Shown one piece after another: positions 43,501-51,903 of a DNA stretch of 64,000 nt; positions within the stretch are counted from its first letter, which is position 1, and every line of letters begins with the position of its first letter. Source of the stretch: Nitzschia sp. DOCU1 (Eukaryota > Bacillariophyta > Bacillariophyceae > Bacillariales > Bacillariaceae); assembly GCA_951394045.1 (NCBI GenBank), contig OX595986.1:1302001-1366000 (forward strand). Reading direction: 5' to 3'. A model generated the notes under the pieces. It made no database searches and was not told the DNA's origin. It worked only from the letters and a program-made list of their open reading frames with translations. A program made the position numbers and the translations under genes.

Positions 43501-44660
43501 TTGTTTAAAGAACCAGTCGATTCACTTCGACGTATCTGTACAGTAGTTTCAGCAGTGATACTAACTTCTTGTGCTGGCAACGCCCTGAGTGCGTCCGTAG
43601 CAGTTACGTCAGGAGCTACCGGCTCTTCCTCGGCAACCGGGACTTCTGCTGCAGCAACTTCCTTGCTCTTTTTCTTTTTATTCCTTTTTGGTTTGTTATT
43701 TGACCTCTCATGTTTTCCTTTTCCACTTTGGGCTGCTGGCGCTGTATGAGTCACTGATTCCTCAGACTGGGCAACTTCTTTCTTTTCTTCTTGAATTTCC
43801 ATAATGTCAAAGTCTCCCAGAGCGGCCGCTGCCATGCTCTCTGATAACTTTTGAGTTTCTATATCATGATCAATAATCATTGGAGAGGTAGTAGTAGGAG
43901 TAGCAGTAGAGTACATCGGTGCTTGCTGCTGATGAGAATTTCGAGTCAAAATCATGGGGACCCCTCCACGGCCACCCACAATGCGCGGCGGGGAGGGTAG
44001 TAGTGCCGGAATCGTTGGCTGGGTCTCCGGCAGCGGCGCCAAAGCATCGTGAAGGATATCAGAAGCTGCAGGCACAACCAAACCGAGCTCCAACTCTGCT
44101 TTTGTTGTTTCAACATGAACTTCTTCTCCGTTTTCATAATGATCATCATCATCTTGATCATGATGGTCGTATTCTTGGCTGTTTGCAGGACTGTTGGATC
44201 GGCTGTCCTTCTTGCCGTGTCGTCCTCTGCCACGTCCTCGCCCTCCTCTTCCGCGTCCTCGAGAACGGCCACGCCCTCGCCCTCCACGCCCACGTCCTCT
44301 TCCATTCTCGCCATTCTCATGGCTGGTAGGATTCGTAGCGTCTCCGTTAATGTGGTTATTCTGCTTGGTGGGAGTGGCACTAGCATTGTTATGGTTGTTA
44401 GCGGTTACAACAACCGTCTCGTTGTGGTTGTTATGATTAGTAGATGCAGCTTTGTCGTCGTTACTAGAATTCCGACCCCTTCCTCCTCGACCAGAAGATC
44501 GTCCTCCACCTCTGTTGTTGGATGATCGACCACGGCCTCGTCCTCCTCGGCCACCTCTCCCGCCTCCTCTGGGGGCGCGATGCGGTTTCGGATTAGACGA
44601 AGAAGAAGAAGAAGTTGCGCGATCTCCCGACTCTTTGGGTGCTGTTGCTCCTTCGCTCAT
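40546..44660 (-). CDS. UPF1-like superfamily 1 RNA helicase with RGG-rich N-terminus
   Basis: On the minus strand, exon 1 is 44660-42230 and exon 2 is 42158-40546, giving 1347 residues; the 71-nt intron splits the Walker A motif. Residues 1 to about 160 are Arg/Gly-rich (RGRGRG, RGGRGR). A Lys-rich linker and a helical PPR-like stretch (AFNKAVRLCVERSD onward) follow. The helicase has GPPGTGKT (806-813), VDEATQATEP (motif II), GDHCQLPP, TQYRMHP, SVDGFQGREKE and VNVSFTRARRAL, all close to UPF1. There is no Cys/His domain of UPF1, and a poly-Gly insert of about 25 residues lies in RecA1. It probably unwinds RNA or ribonucleoprotein; it need not act in nonsense-mediated decay. Confidence 0.88.
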
Positions 44661-45272
44661 GAAATGTTACCTTGCTAAATCAGTAGGGATTCAAGTAGTC
44701 TTCTTGTTATCGTGGGTGTTAATTGTCAATCACAACAACAATAACCCCAACACGCAATCCAACCAAGGAGACCCAGAAAAATATGAATGCAGATGTCCGT
44801 GTCGTTTGGCAACCACCGATTTCTTTCCCGCGCTCAAGGCCCTTGTCCTACGTCGGTCCCACAAACCGCCGTAGAAATTCACGCGAACCGTACCGTTGCC
44901 TGGCGGCCCAATGCTGTGGGCCGAAAATGCCGCCACCGGATCGGGCAGATCGGCTGGCGCGAAGTGTATGGGGTGCAGACGAAAGTGATCAGAGTTCGTG
45001 ATTGGCTCGAGGCAATTTTGGAAATGCCGTTCAGGACTCCCGATTGGCTGGCGTGCGGATCGCACACGCGCGGCACGGGAAGGCGGCGATGCGAATGAAA
45101 TCGACCAAACCGACCCCCTTTGGCGCGGAGTTTGGAAGTTTCGCTCTTGACACGCTCTTGCTCTCTCCCCGATGAGATTTTGTCGTCGTCGTCGTCATCG
45201 ACCAAAACTAAAGATTCCGATGGCTCTCTTATTCAATCTGTCTTACATTCACACTATTCATCATCAAGCACC
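44661..45272. other. divergent intergenic, 612 bp
   Basis: Shared upstream region of the helicase (-) and ITPase (+), with a GC-rich middle around 44930-45120. No gene or RNA recognised. Confidence 0.5.
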
Positions 45273-46232
45273 ATGAATCCACCTCGAATAATAGGCCACT
45301 GCCTTTGCCCTTCAGTGGCATCATTGCTACTCCTGTTAAAGGCCGCGTTCCTTGTGAGTTGCGTGACGGCCTTCTCTGCGCAGCCGCCCAATCTCCATGG
45401 CAACGCTAGTCCAAACAAGCTCACGGCCACGGGGCAGGCAGAGAATAAGCTGGAACAATTGAACATTGCCTTTGTGACAGGGAACAAAATGAAGGTACGC
45501 TACTGGATTATTCTTTGGTATTCGTGACCTTTCAGGACATTTTTCTCACAGACCTTGCTGCCCCCTCCTATGCTCGTCTCGTTTCGGTGGCACCAGGTTC
45601 GAGAGGTAGAAATGATATTAGCCGAAAGCGGAACTACCAACTTGACCCATCCCGAATCATCGCTTGTAAACTTGCGTGTACTCAACGTGGACTTGCCGGA
45701 GATTCAAGAAGTCAACACGCATGGGATCGCGAAAGAAAAGGCATTGTTAGCAGCACAATTGGCCAATGGTCCTTGTTTGGTAGAAGATACATCCCTTAAA
45801 TTCCATGCCCTGGGTGGAATGCCCGGTCCCTACATTAAATGGTTCCAGGATCGACTAAAAAGTGACGGGCTCTACAAAATTTTGACAGCCTATGAAGATA
45901 AATCTGCAACAGCCGTGTGTACCTTGGCCTTTTGTTCGGGACCCCATGCCGATCCTGTTTTATTTACTGGAGAAGTAGATGGGACCATCGTGGCGCCTCA
46001 AGAGGGCGGTGGGTTTGGTTGGGATAGTATTTTTGTGCCAAATGGTGAAACGAAACCATTCAGTGTCCTGTCGACGGAACAAAAGAACAAATTGAGTCAC
46101 CGCGGAAATGCAGTACGGCAGTGGGCGAAGTGGTTGGCGGTCAATCGCCAGGAATTGTTGGAACGACAAAATGGGCGCGAGTTTATTGGACACAAGGGAC
46201 TTGATTTCAAATCTGTAAGTCCGGAACAATAG
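45273..46232 (+). CDS. ITPA: inosine triphosphate pyrophosphatase (ITPase/HAM1) with a presequence
   Basis: Exon 1 is 45273-45494 and exon 2 is 45597-46232, with a 102-nt intron in phase 0, giving 285 residues. ITPase motifs are complete: FVTGNKMK, VEDTSLKFHALGGMPGPYIKWF (cited in parts), GGGFGWDSIF and LSHRGNAVRQW. It hydrolyses ITP, dITP and XTP to monophosphates, which keeps deaminated purines out of DNA and RNA. Normal ITPases have about 190-200 residues. The extra 65 N-terminal residues hold a hydrophobic signal ending VSCVTAFSAQP, so this copy is probably sent to the plastid. Confidence 0.93.
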
Positions 46233-46365
46233 AATTTGGCTAAGAACTACTTTCCACAGCGCTAAGTTAAAAGAAGTTGGACACGGAAGGAGAATTGGAA
46301 CGACGAGATTTCAAAACTGTAGCAACTATAATGTTATCCCTAGAGCAATGCTGGATCATTTTTTC

Positions 46366-47229
46366 TTACGACATGAGTGCGAGGTGAGTATTTCCAATAC
46401 TGTAAGCGCAGTAGGCGCTAAAGACGTGCCACAATGAGTGCACCACAACATAGGGCATGCCCTCCGCACAAACTGTGATACCCAGCATGAAGAAACTCAT
46501 TCCCAGCGCGGCACTAATTATGCCTTCAATCGGAGGAAGCTGTCCATCGGTTAACATGTAACCAAGACCGACAAAAATAGAAGAGAACGCCAACACGTAG
46601 TCAATGAACAAGGCCAACCGAACCGTATCATCTTGGGACTTGGGGTCGAGCTGCGTGTAGTGGTATATGAAGCTCGCAACGCTCACTAGTTCCGTCAGGA
46701 GCCCCAAGAATAAGTCTCCTTGCACCGATAACGCCACTCCCGCTGCCGCATAGGCAATGTTGCTCGCGAGGAATGCCTGACCAACAGGAGTAGATTCCGT
46801 TTCAGGTGATAGATCTGCGTATGTCAAAGCCCATCCGTCCGTAGCGTCATCCAATGCATCCGCCGCAGGTCGAAGTAGAGTATCCGCTTGGGCGAGAGCT
46901 AGGCTGAATCTTCCACCTGTGAGTTCTTTTTGCGACACTTCGGTTCTACCAGTAGAATCGATAGAGAACAACTCCTGCTGGAAAAGCAGTGGGAATGATT
47001 TACTGCTTGGAGACGCCTTCTCAACGCCGGTAGTAGTAGGAGCCTGTTTCCCCCAGAAGGCTTGAAGGGGACCTGTTGCAGCACTTCTTCCTTGTAGAGA
47101 TCCAGCGACACTTCTTCGAATTTCCGGGGACACGATTTTCACATGTGGGACCACAAGGAACGCATTGGAAATGCTTGCAGCCAACAAGACCAGCAAGAGC
47201 ATTCGCTTGCGTTTCGATACGATTGCCAT
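46366..47229 (-). CDS. plastid-type membrane protein, CREST-superfamily candidate
   Basis: One exon, 287 residues. Signal peptide ending ISNAFLVV (plastid motif), then a long Ser/Thr-rich hydrophilic section to about residue 150, then about five membrane helices. Key residues fit the CREST hydrolase pattern: S186 and H190 (SFIYH), D210 (FIDYVLAF), H264 and H268 (HSLWHVFSA). CREST includes alkaline ceramidases, PAQR, Per1 and TMEM8, many of them metal-dependent lipid hydrolases. Fewer helices are visible than the usual seven, so the call is tentative. Converges with ITPase, 133 bp between stops. Confidence 0.6.
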   Translation of the reverse strand: MAIVSKRKRMLLLVLLAASISNAFLVVPHVKIVSPEIRRSVAGSLQGRSAATGPLQAFWGKQAPTTTGVEKASPSSKSFPLLFQQELFSIDSTGRTEVSQKELTGGRFSLALAQADTLLRPAADALDDATDGWALTYADLSPETESTPVGQAFLASNIAYAAAGVALSVQGDLFLGLLTELVSVASFIYHYTQLDPKSQDDTVRLALFIDYVLAFSSIFVGLGYMLTDGQLPPIEGIISAALGMSFFMLGITVCAEGMPYVVVHSLWHVFSAYCAYSIGNTHLALMS

Positions 47230-48050
47230 GGTTACTGGAAGATGATCACAATGTTGCTTTTCCAGATGTCTGTGATGATAGAAACAGCAAGACTGCTTCG
47301 TTATGGAAGAAAATGGTGGAAAAGAAAATGGGTAATAATCACGATGCTGGCTGGTTTACGACGAAGTTCTTATCGATCTTTCTGTCGTGTAGTCCTGTGA
47401 TGAACGAATGGAAGGAGTAGAAGAGGTTCAACTGGCGCGCAGGAAGTATGGAAGAACGCGCCAACCAGGTACAGCGGAAGTGCGTGGTGGACGACGCTTG
47501 ACGCGCACGAATGGGTCTGGACCAATCAGATCAGACTCGTCATTGACGTAAGCCATGATGACCTTCTCCTGCGCAACGATGCCGCGTGGCAAAACTTGAC
47601 CACAACGATCACATCAACTCTACGGTGAAGAAAATCGAATCGTTCCACAGTAACTACCGTGCTCAATTTCAATAGACCACCGCCGTAGACTTAATTCGTG
47701 CTTTAGAGAACCATTTATCTTTGGGTAATGGTCTATCGACGCAGCGGCAAAAAATCTTGTCCCTTGGAATGCAGTTGACTTTCTGCATTTTCTACTGATT
47801 TTGTCCTTCGCCGTTGTGATTAATAAGGAAAATATGACTTATATAGTGCTGGTGTAACCGTTAGATTCTATCTAGCTCTTTAGGATTCACTATCGGCATT
47901 TGCCGTCATCAACCGCAGAGATATTATCATCGCTTGGTTGGTAAGTGCAAATATGGCCGATGGTCTTCCGCGACCTATAAAGTGATAGTAGATTCATAGT
48001 TGGCATATTTTTCAAGGCGACGATACTACCGCACTTTAATGAATACTCCC
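47230..48050. other. intergenic, 821 bp
   Basis: Upstream of the CREST-like gene and downstream of FolD, both on the minus strand. A possible last exon of FolD at 47974-47927 is described with that gene. Otherwise nothing recognised. Confidence 0.45.
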
Positions 48051-49001
48051 TTATTGCATACTCACCATGTTGCCCGAAGCACGCTTGCAGGAGTTCACGG
48101 TGTTGCGCAGCAACATGGCAATGGTCATTGGTCCGACGCCACCAGGAACTGGCGTGATTTTCGAACACTTTTCTTTTGCATCCTCATAATCGACATCACC
48201 AACTAGTTTGTAGGGTTTCTTTCCCTCAACGACTTTTTCAGGGGGAAAATCGACACTATTGATCCCCACATCAATAACGACAGCTCCTTCCTTGAGCCAG
48301 CTGCCCTTGACTAGATTCGCCCGACCGACCGCGGCAATGACAATGTCCGCCCGTGAGACCTCTTCTTCGATATATTGTGTTTGAGAATGTACAATAGTAA
48401 CCGTTGCGTTTCGATGTAGCAACAAAAACGAAACTGGAAGTCCGACTAGATTGGATCGTCCAATCACGACGGTCTTCTTCCCCTTAATTTCGACGCCTGA
48501 TCGGTCCAGCAGTTCCAAGCAACCCAGGGGCGTACAAGGCACCGAGAAAGGAATATTCGACAAATTCTTCCAGTATCCTTGTTTATTTCCGTGAGTTCCT
48601 TGCAGTGCCAACTTGGCGACATTTTCGGGATGTAGTCCGTCCACATCCTTGGACGGGACCATGGAATTCAAAATGACAGTTTCATCCAAATGAGCGGGCA
48701 GAGGAAGTTGAACTAGAATTCCATGGATGTCATTTCGTTCATTGAGCTCTTGAATCTTGGCCAGCAGTTCTTCTTGTGACACAGATTCGTCGTAATCGTA
48801 TCCAAAACTGGCAATGCCGACCTGAGCGCAGGCCTTCTTTTTCATGTTCACATAGGTCTGCGAATCTCGGCGCGATCCAACTAGAATAACAGCCAACCCG
48901 GGGACTTGTTTACCAGCACTGATCATGTCAGAGACTTCTTTCTTTAATTCTTCTCGAATATCGGCAGCGATTGCCTTTCCGTCAATGTCTTGGGCTGTCA
49001 T
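48051..49001 (-). CDS. folD: bifunctional methylenetetrahydrofolate dehydrogenase/cyclohydrolase
   Basis: 316 residues from ATG 49001 to the stop at 48051. FolD motifs are complete: YVNMKKKACAQVGI with the catalytic Lys, ILVQLPLP, DVDGLHPENVA, the Rossmann segment VVIGRSNLVGLPVSFLL and TPVPGGVGPMTIAMLL. It interconverts methylene-, methenyl- and formyl-THF with NADP. Upstream, the same frame stays open to a TTG at 49184 and encodes a plastid-like signal (SLFALLLCSTSSSEAFVTP) without any ATG. At the 3' end the last codons VSMQ overlap a GTGAGT donor at 48065. Splicing to TATAG before 47974 (a 91-nt intron) would replace them with 15 others and end at 47927. A cytosolic or mitochondrial form is the conservative reading. 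Confidence 0.92.
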   Translation of the reverse strand: MTAQDIDGKAIAADIREELKKEVSDMISAGKQVPGLAVILVGSRRDSQTYVNMKKKACAQVGIASFGYDYDESVSQEELLAKIQELNERNDIHGILVQLPLPAHLDETVILNSMVPSKDVDGLHPENVAKLALQGTHGNKQGYWKNLSNIPFSVPCTPLGCLELLDRSGVEIKGKKTVVIGRSNLVGLPVSFLLLHRNATVTIVHSQTQYIEEEVSRADIVIAAVGRANLVKGSWLKEGAVVIDVGINSVDFPPEKVVEGKKPYKLVGDVDYEDAKEKCSKITPVPGGVGPMTIAMLLRNTVNSCKRASGNMVSMQ

Positions 49002-49552
49002 TGCAGTCGGTGTCAAAGGGAAAAGGAAAGTGTGGCGACGAGGAGTTACAAAGGCTTCAGAAGAACTAGTACTGCACAAAAGCAAGGCAAAAAGCGAAAT
49101 ACTTTTGCCTCTTTTGTTTTTACGGAACGTCTTTGTCGATGGAATGGTAAAATAAGCAATGCCTTGCTTTGGTCCAGCAAGCAAAGATACCCCAAATCAC
49201 GAAAGGAAATGATGATGCAAGTGGACAAGAAAGAACAAAATTCTGTCTTGCCAACCGAAGAAATGGCACGTGACGCAAGTCATCTCGTTGAGAATCGAAT
49301 CCATCATCTGCAACGTACCCGCGCGTGCCGGCCGTAACCGAGCGAGCCGCACGGTTGACGTCATCGTCGGAGGGACATTTTCGGATCCGATGAGTCAATT
49401 TTTCGGTGCCGCTGACGCACGCCGTCAGCTCATTAGCATTGCGATCGGCATCCATCCAAAAAGCATCGACGACTACCGGTAGATACATTAGTTACTCTTC
49501 GCTCTGCTACTACAAACAATTCCATCAACAGAATATCTTGTCCAACAGCACG
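49002..49552. other. divergent intergenic, 551 bp
   Basis: Between FolD (-) and COQ6 (+). The first 183 bp on the minus strand carry the ATG-less plastid-like extension of FolD. TACCGGTA occurs at 49474-49481, 72 bp before the COQ6 start. Confidence 0.5.
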
Positions 49553-51070
49553 ATGATCGGCCGTGTATATCGCAGCTTTCGTTCAAGAGAGACAGCAGCA
49601 ACGAAAGTGTTTGCACAAAGAATTGTCCAGTCATTTCTTCGCCCACTTTCCACCTCCAACGCGACAAGTACCACGTCGAACCATGTCGGCGAGCCAGAAT
49701 ATTTTGATGTGTTGATCATTGGTGGAGGTACCGTGGGGTGTTCCTTGGCGCGACTGATCAATGCCACATCACCACAATTAAAAGTTGGGGTGATGGAAGC
49801 TCGGGATGCACCGCCGAAAGTTTCGACTTACAACACCAGTCGCGTGCCACATCCTCGATCCTACGCCTTGTCGCCCAACTCTCTAAAGTTATTGGGAGAC
49901 AATGTTCTGTCGAAACTACCTCTAGGATACTACGAATCCATGCAGGTATGGCAAGCAAAATCTCCTGCAAGCCTCACTTTTACAACTAGAGATTTGCATG
50001 CCGATCCCGCCAAAGCATCATATCTGGGTGCCTGTGTCGAAGATGGGCCGCTCGTGTCGGCGCTGTGGGAAGAAATTCAAATTTCCACCAAGTGTTGGAC
50101 GCAGACGACTTTGGATTCAATAGATAATTTTGGTGACACACATAACTTGGCTCAGGTCACTACCAAGGACGGGGAGCGCATTCAGGCGGCAGTTCTAGTG
50201 GGGGCGGACGGTGGAAATTCGTGGGTACGACGAAGCTTGGGCATTTCACGGGTAGGGACAGAATACGACCAACATGCGCTGACGTTTACTGTCAAGATTG
50301 ATTCGAGTTTACGAAAACGTGCCTTTCAGCGTTTCTTGAGCGATGGAGGTCCCATGGCATTGCTTCCAACATTTTCTCCCGAGCACGCCGTCATTGTTTG
50401 GAGTACTGCGCCTGAAACTGTTCGAAAGTGGAAAGAAGAAGTATCCAACACCGAGTTGGTGAATTTGTTAAATGATTCACTCATGGAAGGAGCCCAACGT
50501 ATACCTCCGCTGTTGGAAGGCGCTAGGACTGAGTCCTCATCTACACTGGGAACGATGGCATCGAATCTTCTTTACGGAGCAGAACGGGTTTTGGATACAG
50601 TTCACTATGGACTTGCTATGGCTTCACATTATCCAATCCCCAAAACCACAGCCCCACCCTCAATTTCAGAGATTGTATCACCCAAGATGTCCTTTCCTCT
50701 CTCCTGTTTTCAATCTCGGTCGTACGTCAAGGGAAGAGTGGCTCTGATCGGCGATGCCGCTCATACAGTGCACCCCATGGCGGGACAAGGGCTCAATTTG
50801 GGTCTTGGTGATGTCCAAGTTCTAGCTGCTAGCCTCGAAAAGGCCAGCAAGGCGGGAATGGATGCATCCACGTTTCTGAATGAGTATACAACAGACAGGC
50901 AAAGAAATGTCTCGATTTCGTTGGGTGGTATCCATGCCCTGCAACGATTGTTCGGAAACCAAAATGTTGCGCTATTGCACGCCAAAACACTGGGAATGAA
51001 TGTGATTCAGAACCTAGGTCCATTACGGCGGCAACTAGCAATAGCCGCGGCCCACGGTGTGTCGATCTAG
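49553..51070 (+). CDS. COQ6: ubiquinone biosynthesis monooxygenase COQ6
   Basis: One exon, 505 residues from ATG 49553. An Arg/Ser/Thr-rich presequence of about 45 residues without acidic residues at the start fits mitochondrial import. The UbiH/COQ6 flavoprotein motifs follow: VLIIGGGTVGCSLARL (FAD ADP-binding), VLVGADGGNSWVRRSL (DG motif) and ALIGDAAHTVHPMAGQGLNLG (ribityl binding). It hydroxylates the ring of the coenzyme Q precursor at C5 in the inner-membrane Q complex. The length is slightly above the typical 470, because of an insert at about residues 310-350. Confidence 0.93.
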   Translation: MIGRVYRSFRSRETAATKVFAQRIVQSFLRPLSTSNATSTTSNHVGEPEYFDVLIIGGGTVGCSLARLINATSPQLKVGVMEARDAPPKVSTYNTSRVPHPRSYALSPNSLKLLGDNVLSKLPLGYYESMQVWQAKSPASLTFTTRDLHADPAKASYLGACVEDGPLVSALWEEIQISTKCWTQTTLDSIDNFGDTHNLAQVTTKDGERIQAAVLVGADGGNSWVRRSLGISRVGTEYDQHALTFTVKIDSSLRKRAFQRFLSDGGPMALLPTFSPEHAVIVWSTAPETVRKWKEEVSNTELVNLLNDSLMEGAQRIPPLLEGARTESSSTLGTMASNLLYGAERVLDTVHYGLAMASHYPIPKTTAPPSISEIVSPKMSFPLSCFQSRSYVKGRVALIGDAAHTVHPMAGQGLNLGLGDVQVLAASLEKASKAGMDASTFLNEYTTDRQRNVSISLGGIHALQRLFGNQNVALLHAKTLGMNVIQNLGPLRRQLAIAAAHGVSI

Positions 51071-51903
51071 GAAACTAATGTTTGTTTCCAAAGCCGCACT
51101 ACTACGTCAAATTGTCGTTCCGGCCGCTCTCGAGTGGTCAAGGTAGCTTCTTCTTTGCTTGTCACATTGATACTAGGAGTGGTAGATACCATAGTACTAT
51201 TAAAGCAGCGAAACTCTACAGTAGTGTTTTTGGAATTTACGGACTCGTTTGACTTTAACTTTCACTATAGGTTCGGATTGAAATCGAGCAATGACCATAG
51301 TCAAGACTTTATTTAATGTTTCTGTTTCTACCTTCAACGTCAAGAAGCATTTTTCCGAAACGATGCGTTAATTAATCAGAACAATGTTAGAAAACAATGA
51401 TAAGCCACACTATTCTTCCACACCAACTCAGATTCGATTCGTTGAAACCAAGATTCTACGTACCAGGGACATAGAGAAAACGAATCCTCGCTGATACAAA
51501 ATCCAATGCGGTGAAAACAGCTGTTTTCCTTGGAAGCAATTCCTCAGAAGCACAGCTTTTGGCGACGTATTTTCATCATTTCGGACCATTTTCGTTAAAA
51601 TAAGAGAGCTGATAACTCTCATAGATTACCGGTCGAGTGTACTTTTTTGCAATTGCTGCTCATCCGCCACCAACGTTCACCCGCTAATTTCTCCTAATTA
51701 TCGTTCTTCAATCACCGCGACTTTCGTACGATACCCGATACGTTGGCGGTACTACGGTAGATGGAGACGATGCGCCAACAGCACATAGGCGCAAAGGGTG
51801 TGGTTTTTCCGGGTGAAAATTCGAGAAGTTCCGTCGCAAGGAGCGATTGAGGCCGTTTGTTTCAATTGTTGCTATCCATTGGCAACTCTGAAACGCCCCA
51901 AAG
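51071..51903. other. intergenic, 833 bp
   Basis: Upstream region of the nitrate-transporter gene. Open frames of 60-64 codons look like chance. No repeat or RNA recognised. Confidence 0.45.

Noticed and set aside
43258..44525. Plus-strand frames of 136-163 codons rich in Ser, Leu and Phe or in Arg and Pro
   Set aside because: They mirror the RGG/Lys-rich exon 1 of the helicase on the minus strand; no start context or domain of their own.
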